Source: Archangium lipolyticum (GTDB taxonomy: Bacteria; Myxococcota; Myxococcia; Myxococcales; Myxococcaceae). Taken from it: 64,000 bases of DNA. Below, piece by piece: positions 18,294-28,764 of the stretch (the stretch's first letter is position 1; every line of letters starts with the position of its first letter). A model generated the notes under the pieces. The model saw only the letters and a program-made list of their open reading frames with translations. It had not been told where the DNA came from and did no database searches. Location of the stretch: positions 186,001 to 250,000 of the forward strand of contig NZ_JANKBZ010000001.1 in NCBI RefSeq assembly GCF_024623785.1, read 5' to 3'. The position numbers and the translations under genes were made by a program.

Positions 18294-18964
18294 GACTTCT
18301 CCTTTGAAGGTGTCTCCCCGGCCTCGAGCGCCGGGCGGTCGGACTCGTCCAACGGCCGGTAGGCCTCGAGCTGTTGCTGCTCCACGGCCATGTCCCGCAC
18401 CAGCGTGGTGAGCTGCCTCCGGTAGCGGCGCTCGAAGAAGGACTGCTGCATGTCCGGCAGGAAGGGGCCAAAGAGGATGAACGCGAAGGGCAGCGGCTCG
18501 AACCAGTCCGGCACCCGCGTGAGGGCGATCGCCACCGCCGCGGCGATGCCCGCCCCCGTGTAGGCCGCGCGCGAGAGCAGATCCCCCCCTCGCCACAGGC
18601 CGTACTTGCGCCGTTGCAGCGCATGGTGCTCCCGGGCCAGCTGGAAGTAGCGCGGCAACACCACCGTGAAGACGCCTCGCTCCAGCCGATTCCAGTAGCC
18701 GGGATCCTCCGCCACCTCGGAGAAGCGATGGGTCACATCCGCCAGGGCCAGACGCGCCTCGGCCAGCAGCTGCGCCTCCACTTCGTCACTCCACTCACCG
18801 AACCCGGGCCGCCGCCGCTCGAGCCACGCCAGGACGTGCTCGGTGACCTGGGGCAGCCGGAATTGCTCGGGATACACGCTGGGGTTCCCCCTCTTGCCGC
18901 GCATATCGCGGCGCGTCGAGTCTTCCATGTGCGCCCATTGCCCCACAATGCCCGGCTGCTCCAC
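18290..18964 (-). CDS. Uncharacterised two-helix membrane protein heading the SPFH operon
   Basis: Up to 224 residues. I do not recognise a family. The first 130 residues are soluble and helical (VTEHVLAWLERRRPGF, HRFSEVAEDPGYWNRLERG). Two hydrophobic stretches follow (AAYTGAGIAAAVAIALT and LPFAFILFGPFLPDM), then a charged tail. The gene is coupled to the first SPFH gene by an ATGA overlap, so it is likely a partner or regulator of the SPFH complex. The GTG start at 18964 lacks a clear ribosome binding site; ATGs at 18928 and 18907 are alternatives. Confidence 0.7.
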   Translation of the reverse strand: MEQPGIVGQWAHMEDSTRRDMRGKRGNPSVYPEQFRLPQVTEHVLAWLERRRPGFGEWSDEVEAQLLAEARLALADVTHRFSEVAEDPGYWNRLERGVFTVVLPRYFQLAREHHALQRRKYGLWRGGDLLSRAAYTGAGIAAAVAIALTRVPDWFEPLPFAFILFGPFLPDMQQSFFERRYRRQLTTLVRDMAVEQQQLEAYRPLDESDRPALEAGETPSKEKS

Positions 18965-19149
18965 GCGCCCCCGGGCGATCCGGATCGGATCGTCCGCTCC
19001 ATCCAGGTGCGCCGGAATGGAGCATCCGACCTCTCCTACCGCCCTGGATTCCCAGCAAATCCAGCCATTTGGCGTTGGCCGCGTCCTTGCTCTGAGGGAG
19101 GAGCGAGATGGGCGGAACGGATCGCCCCAGCCTTCGAGGAGGATCGGCC

Positions 19150-19995
19150 ATGGAAGTGCGTTTCTACGGAGTGAGGGGGAGCATCGCGGTGTCGGGGTCG
19201 CACGCGGCGCGGATCGGGGGCAACACCTCGTGCCTGGAGGTGACGAGCCAGGGGCACCGGCTCATCCTGGACGCGGGCACGGGCATCCGCGCGCTGGGCG
19301 AGGCGATGATGCGCGAGGGCGCGCCCCAGAAGGCCTCCATCTTCTTCTCGCACCTGCACTGGGACCATGTGCAGGGCTTCCCCTTCTTCACGCCGGGCTT
19401 CCTGCCCACCACGGAGCTGACGCTGTACGGCCCGGGGCCGGACGGAGGGCGGGCTCTCGAGTCGGTGCTCGCGAAGCAGATGGAGCCCCCCAACTTCCCC
19501 GTACCGCTGTCCACCATGCGCTCGCGGATGACGTTCGACGAGGTGCTTCACGGACGGACGGTGGAGGTGGGGCCCTTCAAGGTGACGCCCTTCGACGCGC
19601 CGCATCCCCAGGGGTGCCTGGCCTACCGGGTGGAGGCGGACGGCCACAGCTTCGTCTACGCCACGGACATGGAGATCGCCCTGGCCACGTTGGACCGGCG
19701 CGTGGCGCGGTGGATGGAGGGCGCGGACGCGCTGTGCCTCGACGCGCAGTACACCCCGGACGAGTACAACGGGAAGAAGGGCATCCCCAAGAAGGGCTGG
19801 GGGCACTCCACCATGGTGGACGCGGCCCAGGTGGCCTCGGCGGTGAACGCGCGCAGGCTGTTCCTCTTCCACCATGATCCGGCGCACAACGACGACATGG
19901 TGGAGAACATGGCCGAGGAGGCCCGCAACTACTTCGCCGCCGCCGAGCCGGCGCGCGAGGGCAAGCGGATCATCCTCGGAGCGGCTTGCGCGTGA
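19150..19995 (+). CDS. MBL-fold metallohydrolase
   Basis: 281 residues from the ATG at 19150, preceded by GAGGAGGATC; a longer in-frame start at 19108 is less likely. The metal-binding motif SHLHWDH (HxHxDH, residues 68-73) is intact. Further ligands are expected at the DAPHPQG histidine, the ATDME aspartate and the FLFHHDP histidine. The N-terminus MEVRFYGVRGSIAVSG matches the PhnP/phosphodiesterase-like branch of the family. This branch includes cyclic-nucleotide and other phosphodiesterases, but the substrate cannot be read from sequence. It lies 12 bp upstream of the sigma-54 activator gene, probably in one transcript. Confidence 0.85.
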   Translation: MEVRFYGVRGSIAVSGSHAARIGGNTSCLEVTSQGHRLILDAGTGIRALGEAMMREGAPQKASIFFSHLHWDHVQGFPFFTPGFLPTTELTLYGPGPDGGRALESVLAKQMEPPNFPVPLSTMRSRMTFDEVLHGRTVEVGPFKVTPFDAPHPQGCLAYRVEADGHSFVYATDMEIALATLDRRVARWMEGADALCLDAQYTPDEYNGKKGIPKKGWGHSTMVDAAQVASAVNARRLFLFHHDPAHNDDMVENMAEEARNYFAAAEPAREGKRIILGAACA

Positions 19996-20007
19996 GGGGA
20001 GGGGCGC

Positions 20008-21582
<1,575 letters not shown>

Positions 21583-21680
21583 GTCTCTCCCCTTCTCCGA
21601 GGGGGACGTGGCACGCGATCGGCCCCGCCCCCGCTCGTGCCTTGGCAGGTCCCCCCGTACGCCCTCATCCATCAGGAGAC

Positions 21681-23930
21681 TTGTCTCCCATCCACCGGGA
21701 GCGCGCACGCGCCCCTCATCAGTCCCCGCTCCCCCCTTCTGGCCGCCACCAGGCATCCGCGCGCCGGTCGCTCTCGCTCGCCCTGGTACTGGCCACGGTG
21801 GTGGGTGTGGTGCTCACGCTCGGGCTGCTCAAGTTCGAGCAGATGGCCCGCCAGGGGCAGGAGCGACAGGCGCTCGTTCAGCAGAAGGCCCGTGCCAGCA
21901 AGCTGGCTTCCGAGCTGGAATCCCAGATTCACGCCTCCAGGCAACTCGTGAACACACTGGCCGCGCTCGTCGGCCCTCTCCGGGAGCAGCGGGAGATCGA
22001 GGAGCTGCTGCGTCGGATGCTCGCCTCCGCTCCGGAGCGTACCGCCCATGGGCTCGGGGTGTGGTTCGAGCCCGGCGAGTTCGGGTCTGGGGTGCACCTC
22101 ATGGGCCCGTACGTCCACCGGAGGGAGCACGGACGAGGTGGGCCCCTGGTCCTCACCTATGAATGGTCCAACCCCGCCTACGACTATCCCCATCGCCCCT
22201 GGTACGAGCAGGCGCGGAGGCGCCAGGGCGACATCGCCATCTCCGAGCCCTACGTCGAGTCGGACCAACGCACCTACGAGACGCTGTCGCGGGCCTTCTT
22301 CGACGACCAGGGCCGGCTGAGGGGCGTGGTGACCCTGGACATCCATCTCTCCCAGTTGCAGGAGCTGGTCCGCCAGGCCAACGTCTCCGACTCGGAGATC
22401 TTCTATGTCGTCAGCCCCACCGGTGTGCTCATCGCCCACCCCCACGAGGGCTCACTCGTGGCCTGGGCCCGCGAGCACGGGAGCCCCGTGCGGAGCCTGT
22501 CCGAAATCTCCGTCGAGAACCTGCGCGCCTGGGAGCGCGAGCAGGGATTGGATCGCGGCCGGCGCAGCATCCAGGTGACTGTCTCGAATACCGGCTGGCA
22601 GGTGTTCGCCTCGACACGAGAGGCCGCGCTCTTCTCGGCCGTGCACCACCAACGGTGGCTGGTGGTGGCCATGGGCGTGGTGCTCTGGGCGGGTCTGGGC
22701 GCCAGCGGCGTGGCCATGGCCCGCTCGGAACGGGCCCGGGTCCTGGCTCGCACGCTCACCGAGCGCCAGCAGCAGGAGGAGGAGCGGCGGCAGCTGCTCG
22801 CCCAGGTCCGGCAACGCTCGGCGGAGCTCCAGGCCATCATCGAGAACATGGTCGAGGCCGTCATCGTGGCCGACGCCGATGGGAACATCACCCTCGCCAA
22901 CCGTGCCGCGCTGGCGCTCTTCGGGACCACCTCGTACGAGGGAGACCGTGTGGATACGGGATACCAGGCCCTCTACCCCATCCACAGCCTGGATGGGCAG
23001 ATCGTCCCCTACGATGACCTGCCCCTGCCCCGGGCCATGCGAGGCGAGCAGGTGGACGACACGGACCTCCTCATCTCCCCACCCCAGCGCAACCGGCAGC
23101 TCGCCGTACGGCTGAATGCCGCCCCCATCCGCAATGAGTCCGGCCAGGTCGTCGCCGTCGTGTCGGTGTGGCGCGACATCACCCAGGCCGTCGAGCTGGA
23201 GCGCCTCCAGGGCGACTTCGTGAGGATGGCCGCGCACGAGATGAAGACACCGTTGGCGGTGATGAAGTCCTTCGCTCAGCTCGCTTCGCGGACGGAGAAG
23301 CCAACGCCCTCCCTGCGCCGGGCGCTCGAGGGCATCAACCGTGGCGTGAACCGGATGGATCGGGTCGTCCGCACGCTGCTGGACGCCTCCCAGCTCCACC
23401 TCGGTCAGATGCGCTTCGAGAAGCAGGAGGTGAAGCTGCGCGAGCTGGTGGAGACCGCCGCCGCGCGCGTCGCCACCCTCCACCCCGGCAACCCGGTGCA
23501 CGTCTGGCCAGGGCCGGACGCACGGGTACTCGGCGATCGCGCGAGGCTGGAGCAGGTGCTCACCGAGCTGTTGGACAACGCCGCGCGCTACTCACCCGAG
23601 GGGCAGCCCGTGGAGGTGGCCCTCACTCCGGACGGAGACGAGGTGGAGATCTCCATCCACGACGAAGGCATCGGCATCCCGGAGGACCGGAGACAGCGGA
23701 TCTTCGATCGCTTCTACCGGGCCCACGCGGGGACCCCCTACGACCGTGGCGGCATGGGCCTGGGGCTGTACCTGTCACGGGGCATCGTCCTGCATCACGG
23801 CGGCTGGATGGAGCTGGAGAGTCAGGAGGGAGCAGGGACCCGCGTGCGCGTCCACCTGCCACGTCTGGCCGAACAGCACCCCACCCCGGAGCGGGCCGCC
23901 TTCGAGACCTTCATGCACCCGCCTCAATGA
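21681..23930 (+). CDS. Membrane sensor histidine kinase with Cache-like and PAS domains
   Basis: About 749 residues. A first membrane helix (LALVLATVVGVVLTLGLL) and a second (WLVVAMGVVLWAGLGASGVAMA) enclose a periplasmic sensor of roughly 250 residues with the double-Cache signatures RPWYEQARRRQGDIAISEPY and GVVTLDIHLSQL. A PAS domain (LQAIIENMVEAVIVADADGNI) precedes the kinase core: H-box AAHEMKTPL, N-box ELLDNAARYSPEG, G1 DEGIGIP and G2 GGMGLGLYLS. No receiver follows, so the partner is elsewhere or is the preceding activator by a non-standard route. There is no ATG in the plausible start region; the TTG at 21681 follows AGGAG closely and the TTG at 21642 is an alternative, so the start is uncertain. 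Confidence 0.85.
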   Translation: MSPIHRERARAPHQSPLPPSGRHQASARRSLSLALVLATVVGVVLTLGLLKFEQMARQGQERQALVQQKARASKLASELESQIHASRQLVNTLAALVGPLREQREIEELLRRMLASAPERTAHGLGVWFEPGEFGSGVHLMGPYVHRREHGRGGPLVLTYEWSNPAYDYPHRPWYEQARRRQGDIAISEPYVESDQRTYETLSRAFFDDQGRLRGVVTLDIHLSQLQELVRQANVSDSEIFYVVSPTGVLIAHPHEGSLVAWAREHGSPVRSLSEISVENLRAWEREQGLDRGRRSIQVTVSNTGWQVFASTREAALFSAVHHQRWLVVAMGVVLWAGLGASGVAMARSERARVLARTLTERQQQEEERRQLLAQVRQRSAELQAIIENMVEAVIVADADGNITLANRAALALFGTTSYEGDRVDTGYQALYPIHSLDGQIVPYDDLPLPRAMRGEQVDDTDLLISPPQRNRQLAVRLNAAPIRNESGQVVAVVSVWRDITQAVELERLQGDFVRMAAHEMKTPLAVMKSFAQLASRTEKPTPSLRRALEGINRGVNRMDRVVRTLLDASQLHLGQMRFEKQEVKLRELVETAAARVATLHPGNPVHVWPGPDARVLGDRARLEQVLTELLDNAARYSPEGQPVEVALTPDGDEVEISIHDEGIGIPEDRRQRIFDRFYRAHAGTPYDRGGMGLGLYLSRGIVLHHGGWMELESQEGAGTRVRVHLPRLAEQHPTPERAAFETFMHPPQ

Positions 23931-23941
23931 GGGGCGTTTGT

Positions 23942-24841
23942 TCAACCCGCGAGCACCCAGGCCGCCGCCACCGTGAGTCCTCCGGCCGCGGCGAACAGCC
24001 TCCACGCCCGGCGCACCAGCACCGTGCCCGTCCCCTCGCCTTCGTTTCCCAGCAGCACCATCGCCGGCCCGCCCTGCTTCCCTCGCAGCTCGTACACCCC
24101 CGGCACCGGACCCTTGCGCAACTCCCCCACCACCAAGCACTCCTCGCCGAGCTTCCCCACCCGCTCGTACGACAGCGCCTCCTCCACCGCCTGCCCCTCC
24201 GCCGGCACCTCCGTGCCCGTCTCCGCCAGCGGCTTCCCCATCTGGCAACGGCGGATCCGGACCGGCGCCAGCAGCAGCTTCGGAGAGAAGCACACCGCCG
24301 CCTCCGCCCGCTCCCCCCGCACCAGCAACACCGGCGCGTACGCCCGCTCCACCGACAGCAGCGGGCCCTTGCTCCCGTCCGGCATGACGCCTCGCAGCTC
24401 CGCCTCGTAGAAGGCGCACACCACCCCGCCCGGCGACGTCACCTGATCGCTCGACGCCAGCCGCCCGCGGTAGACGCCCCACCCTGGCGAGCGTCCCTCG
24501 CGCAGCGCCGCCACGCCCTCGTCGAGGCTCCGAGGTGCCTCGGCCCTCAGCGTGTCCGCGCGTACCCGGATGCGCGAGCCCACCACCGCCAGCCCCGCCG
24601 CGGCCACCAGCAGCGCGAAGCCCACTCCGTCGCCCAGCACCGCGGGCGACGCCCACGTGAGGGGCCCGGCTCCGTAGCGCAGCGCGACGAGCGCGAAGAC
24701 CATCGCCAGCAGCCCGAACCAGGCCAGCGGCCACCGCGGTGAGAAGGCTCGCGCGTCCTTGCGGCCGAAGGTGAACGCCGCGAGCACCAGCGCGCCCAGT
24801 CCCGCCGCGTACAGCGGGGCAAATGCCAACCGCAAGTCCAT
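23942..24841 (-). CDS. Membrane protein with a GIDE/MUL1-like domain
   Basis: 299 residues. Three N-terminal hydrophobic segments (LYAAGLGALVLAAFTF, LAWFGLLAMVFALVAL, GVGFALLVAAAGLAVVG) are followed by a soluble beta-rich domain (about 95-270) and a final membrane helix (AAAGGLTVAAAWVLAG). The soluble part has the order VYRGRL, SPGGVVCAFYEAELRG, PVRIRRC and LRKGPVPGVYEL. That resembles the domain between the two helices of mitochondrial MUL1/GIDE E3 ligases and their bacterial relatives. The bacterial members have no known reaction and no RING finger is present. The assignment is by pattern only. Confidence 0.65.
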   Translation of the reverse strand: MDLRLAFAPLYAAGLGALVLAAFTFGRKDARAFSPRWPLAWFGLLAMVFALVALRYGAGPLTWASPAVLGDGVGFALLVAAAGLAVVGSRIRVRADTLRAEAPRSLDEGVAALREGRSPGWGVYRGRLASSDQVTSPGGVVCAFYEAELRGVMPDGSKGPLLSVERAYAPVLLVRGERAEAAVCFSPKLLLAPVRIRRCQMGKPLAETGTEVPAEGQAVEEALSYERVGKLGEECLVVGELRKGPVPGVYELRGKQGGPAMVLLGNEGEGTGTVLVRRAWRLFAAAGGLTVAAAWVLAG

Positions 24842-25010
24842 GGCTCCCCCATGCCCGGAGTCAGGACCACGGCCCGCTCTCCATGTCTCTCACGGGCGGG
24901 CCGAGCCCGGACCAAAGGTGCGGATGCCCCTCGGATTCCGCAAGGGCACACCGGTGCCGCCGTGCCGTGCACCACAGGACACGGACCTGCCCCGCGGGAG
25001 GTGCTCCTCC

Positions 25011-26969
25011 TCACTCCTGTTCGGTTTCCGCCACCTTGTCGTGCGCGGACTTCTTCGTCTGGACGCCCCGCACCACCAGGTCATCGAAGGTACAGGTCAG
25101 GTTGCGGCACCCCAGCGCCACCTTCGCCGAACGCCCCTGGAAGCCCTCCAGGAACTTGCGCGCGAAGGGCTCGGAGGCGCCGTTGATATAGGCCTGCACG
25201 TCCACGCCGTTCTTCTTCTTCTTCAGCTGCAGCTTCACGCGGAAGGGGCCCGAGGGAACCGGCGTCTCGTCCTGCACCAGGCTCTCCACCTCCTGAGAGC
25301 TGTTGCCCACCACTTCCTGCCCTTCCTCGTCGGTGTAGCGCCAGCTCAGCCGCATCCCCGCGTCGGGAATGGCGTAGACGGACACCTGCAGGCCGGTGGC
25401 CCGGAAGGACAGCTCGGCATAGTGCTGCGCGTCGGGCTCCTCGGCGTAGCCCCTGCCCAACGGGCTCACGCTCATCAGCGCCTCGGCGGAGAAGTCGTCA
25501 CTGGAAAAGTAGCGGTGGGCCAGGAAGGCACGCGGAATCAGCTGCCCGCCATTGGCCTCATTGCCCCCCTGCATCACGTGGAGCCGTCCGTCCTTCAACG
25601 TCCACGTCCCCGCGTGGGCGTTCAGTTCCTCCTCGCCCGCCACGAAGTCCACCCCCAACCGCACCCGCCCGTCCGCCAGTTCCTCCACCGCCGAGGTCAC
25701 GAGCAGATCGCCATCGGTGTTGGCCGGCCACGCCTTGTCCGCCTCCGTCAACCGCGGACCCCACGAGCCGAGGACCACCTTCTTGTCGCCGATCTGGAAG
25801 AGGCGCACCGGGCCCAGTACCTGCCTCGCCCCGGCGAAGATCACCGCCATCCCGCCCAGCACCGTGAGCACCACCCGCACCTTGCGCCAGCCCGACTTCA
25901 GCCGTCTGCGCACCGGGCTCAGCTCGGCCTCGGCCTGCTGCTGGAGCAGCCCCGGCGGCAGCGAGGTGCTCGACACGAGCGCCTCCAGCTCCCGGCACAC
26001 CTCGGAGGCCTTCAGGTAGCGCGCCTCGGGCTCGTTCTCCAGCAGCCGCGCCACCACCTCGTCCACCCGCGCGTCCAGGCCCTCCACGCGCTCGGACGGC
26101 AGCTTGAAGCGCCCCACCGGCAGCTCCCCGGTGAGCATCTCGTAGAGCACCACGCCGAACGAGAACAGGTCCGCCCGCCCATCCACGTTCTTCGCGTCCC
26201 GGCGCTGCTCCGGGGCCATGTAGTTGATCGTCCCCATGGCCACCGCCGTCGCGGTGAGCTGCAGCCGGGAGTCCGGCCGGCGGATGCCCGCCAGTCCGAA
26301 GTCCGCCACCTTCACGTGCCCGCGCCCGTCCAGCAGGATGTTCTCCGGCTTCAGGTCGCGGTGGATGATGTCCTTGTCGTGCGCGCACTCGATGGCCCGC
26401 GCCACCTGCAGCGCCACGCGCAGGGCCTCGGGAGGCGACAGCTCGCGCATCACGTCGCGCAGCGAGCGCCCCTCCACGTACTCCATCACGAAGTAGTAGT
26501 GCTCTCCCGCCACCCCGCGATCGATGATCTGCACGATGTTGGGATGGTTGAGCGCCGCGAGCGCCGTGGCCTCCTTGTCGAAGCGCGTGACGAACTCGGG
26601 ATCCTTCGCCAGCCGCGGCGGCAGCACCTTCACCGCCACCATGCGCCGCAGCGACTTCTGCCGCGCCAGCCACACCTCGCCCATGCCGCCCCGGCCCAGC
26701 ACGCGCACCAGCTCGTAGCCCGGCAGCTCCATCGAGGTGGAGACCAACGAGCCCTCCGTCACGGGTCCGGTCATCAGCGGGGTCGGGCCCCCCACCGGCA
26801 GCGAGGGACGCACCACCGTGGCATCCACTCCGTCCACGAGGGCCACTGGCGAGCGCTCCAGTTCCCGCACCACAAAGCGGGTCCCACAGGCACACGCCAA
26901 CTCGTGGCCGTCCGCGAGCCCGCTCACGTCGTGCGCACGCGCGCAGTTGGGACAGTTCTGGGTCTTCAT
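25011..26969 (-). CDS. Eukaryotic-like Ser/Thr protein kinase with N-terminal zinc ribbon and C-terminal lectin-like domain
   Basis: 652 residues. An N-terminal Cys4 ribbon (CPNC at 6-9, CAC at 26-28) precedes the kinase domain (about 85-350), which has the glycine loop GRGGMG (92-97), ATP lysine VAVK (114), HRDLKPEN (Asp205) and DFG (223-225), so it should be active. A membrane helix follows (VVLTVLGGMAVIFAG). The region beyond, about 250 residues, reads as an extracytoplasmic beta-sandwich (concanavalin/LamG-like: GPFRVKLQLKKKKNGVDVQAYING and CTFDDLVVRG). The ATG overlaps the upstream cyclase's stop (TGATG), so the two are translationally coupled. The FHA domain of that cyclase is the obvious phosphothreonine-binding partner (inference). 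Confidence 0.9.
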   Translation of the reverse strand: MKTQNCPNCARAHDVSGLADGHELACACGTRFVVRELERSPVALVDGVDATVVRPSLPVGGPTPLMTGPVTEGSLVSTSMELPGYELVRVLGRGGMGEVWLARQKSLRRMVAVKVLPPRLAKDPEFVTRFDKEATALAALNHPNIVQIIDRGVAGEHYYFVMEYVEGRSLRDVMRELSPPEALRVALQVARAIECAHDKDIIHRDLKPENILLDGRGHVKVADFGLAGIRRPDSRLQLTATAVAMGTINYMAPEQRRDAKNVDGRADLFSFGVVLYEMLTGELPVGRFKLPSERVEGLDARVDEVVARLLENEPEARYLKASEVCRELEALVSSTSLPPGLLQQQAEAELSPVRRRLKSGWRKVRVVLTVLGGMAVIFAGARQVLGPVRLFQIGDKKVVLGSWGPRLTEADKAWPANTDGDLLVTSAVEELADGRVRLGVDFVAGEEELNAHAGTWTLKDGRLHVMQGGNEANGGQLIPRAFLAHRYFSSDDFSAEALMSVSPLGRGYAEEPDAQHYAELSFRATGLQVSVYAIPDAGMRLSWRYTDEEGQEVVGNSSQEVESLVQDETPVPSGPFRVKLQLKKKKNGVDVQAYINGASEPFARKFLEGFQGRSAKVALGCRNLTCTFDDLVVRGVQTKKSAHDKVAETEQE

Positions 26970-28663
26970 CAGGCCTTGGAGTTGGTGATCTCCAACCCGA
27001 GCACGAGGTACGGCTGCACGCCCCTCTCCTTGCCCTTCACCTGGGTGACGGGCAGGGGCGCGACCTCGAAGCCGTTGCCGGCCTTCCTGACGGTGCTCTC
27101 GGTTGCCACCACCTCTCCCCCCTTGGCCAGTCCGCACAAGCGCGAGGCCGTGTTCACGGTATCACCGATCGCCGTGAACTCGTGGCGCTCGGTGCTGCCC
27201 ATGTAGCCCACGACGGCCTGGCCGGTGTTCACGCCGATGCCCACCTCGATGGGCGGCTTGCCCGCCGCCATCCGCGAGCCGTTGAGCACCTCCACCGCGT
27301 CCTGCATCTCCAGCGCGGCGCGCAACGCGCGGGCCGGATCGTCCGGGTGCTGCGACGGCGGACCCCACACCGCCATCACGCAGTCGCCGATGAACTTGTC
27401 CAGGTTCCCCTCGTGGCGGAACACCACGCCCGCCATCAGGGTGAAGAACTCGTTGAGCATGGACACCACCTCCTGCGGAGACTCGTTCTCCGACAGGGTG
27501 GTGAAGCCGCGGATGTCCGCGAACAGGCACGTCACTTCCGCCAGCCGGCTCTGCCGCAGGTCCTCGGTCTCGCCGCGGATCACCGCCTCGGCCACCGCGC
27601 GCGACAGGAAGCGGCTGAGCTCGGCGCGGGTGATGGCCTCGGCGCGGATCTGCTCGCCCAGCGCCGCGTTCTCCAGGGCGATGGCCGCCTGCGCCGCGAT
27701 GCCCGAGAGGATCGTCAGATCCTTCTCCGAGAAGGCGTTGGTCTGCTGGCGCGAGTCCAGGAACAGCACCGCCTCCAGATGGCCCTTGGACAGCAGGGGC
27801 ACGGCCATGGCCGAGCGGATGCCCTGGGCCACGATGCTCTCCGAGGACGAGAAGCGCTCGTCGATGATGGCATCCGCGGTGAGCACCGCCTTGTGCGTCT
27901 CGACCACCTTCTGAAGCACGGTGTCGGACACCATCACGTTCAGCGGGCTGCCCTGCCGGTGCTTCATCGCCACCGCGGTGAACTGCCCATCCGCGACCGG
28001 CTTGAGGATGACGCCGTGGTCCGCCGCCAGCAGCTGGAAGGCCACCGAGAGGATCTGCTCGAAGAGATCGGCCTGCTTGCCCTGCTGGCTCACCTGCCGG
28101 TGGAACTCGTAGGCGATGCGCAGCTTCTCGTACTCGCGCTTGAGGGTGGCCAGCTCCTGGATCTGCTCGGCGGGCCGGAAGTTCTGCGGCGCCTGCTGAT
28201 CCATCTGCGCGAGGAAGGCGGGGATGGAGTGCGACTGCGCCACCACCGTCACGCGAGGAGCGGCACGTCCCGGATTGGCCGGGGGGCTCGCGGTCACCTG
28301 CGGCTGCGCCGCCTGGGCGAACGAGCCCGTCGGATCCCCGACGTGGAAGACGAGCTTGGAGGCGCCCAGGGTGATCTCATCCCCGTCGCGCAGCCGCAGC
28401 TCCGCCACGCGCCGCCCGTTGACGAAGGTGCCGTTGGAGGAGCCCAGATCGCGCAGGATGAAGTCGCGGCCCATCCGCTCGATGCTCGCGTGCTCCTTGG
28501 AGACTTCCCGGTCCACCAGCCGCACCGTGTTGGAGGGATGGCGACCCAATGTCGTCAGATCTCCCAGCGGGAAATCCCCCGACGAACCATCCGGGAACCG
28601 CCCCTTGAGGTGCGGCCCCCGGAGGCCAGCGGACTTTGCGGATTGGGTGGAACCTTGACTCAC
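26969..28663 (-). CDS. FHA-GAF-class III adenylate cyclase
   Basis: 564 residues from a GTG with GAGGT upstream. The FHA domain (about 20-107) keeps GRHPSN (Arg41) and GSSNGTFVNG. A GAF domain (about 190-335) follows. The class III cyclase catalytic domain (about 370-560) keeps both metal aspartates, FADIRGFT (Asp383) and KFIGDCVMAVWG (Asp427), with the adenine-selecting Lys423 and the AIGDTVNTASRL motif. That combination indicates ATP rather than GTP as substrate. Product: cAMP. The protein is soluble. The FHA module suggests it is recruited by a phosphorylated protein, plausibly the co-translated Ser/Thr kinase immediately downstream. Confidence 0.92.
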   Translation of the reverse strand: MSQGSTQSAKSAGLRGPHLKGRFPDGSSGDFPLGDLTTLGRHPSNTVRLVDREVSKEHASIERMGRDFILRDLGSSNGTFVNGRRVAELRLRDGDEITLGASKLVFHVGDPTGSFAQAAQPQVTASPPANPGRAAPRVTVVAQSHSIPAFLAQMDQQAPQNFRPAEQIQELATLKREYEKLRIAYEFHRQVSQQGKQADLFEQILSVAFQLLAADHGVILKPVADGQFTAVAMKHRQGSPLNVMVSDTVLQKVVETHKAVLTADAIIDERFSSSESIVAQGIRSAMAVPLLSKGHLEAVLFLDSRQQTNAFSEKDLTILSGIAAQAAIALENAALGEQIRAEAITRAELSRFLSRAVAEAVIRGETEDLRQSRLAEVTCLFADIRGFTTLSENESPQEVVSMLNEFFTLMAGVVFRHEGNLDKFIGDCVMAVWGPPSQHPDDPARALRAALEMQDAVEVLNGSRMAAGKPPIEVGIGVNTGQAVVGYMGSTERHEFTAIGDTVNTASRLCGLAKGGEVVATESTVRKAGNGFEVAPLPVTQVKGKERGVQPYLVLGLEITNSKA

Positions 28664-28764
28664 GCGCGAGACCTCGACGGCCCGGACTCCAACGTCACCG
28701 GCGGGACACTACCAGAGGCAATGGGGCACCGGAACGGCAACGGATGCCCGCCTGGGGGGCGACC

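Noticed and set aside
18294-18596. N-terminal extension of the first SPFH protein to 18596
   Set aside because: The extension is low-complexity Ala/Gly/Arg, overlaps the upstream membrane-protein gene in another frame, and the internal ATG at 18293 has a strong Shine-Dalgarno.
21583-21612. Possible fifth copy of the palindromic repeat after the sigma-54 activator
   Set aside because: It has pyrimidine-rich CTCTCCCC followed by GAGGGGG but neither the 9-bp arms nor the CTCACCC flank.
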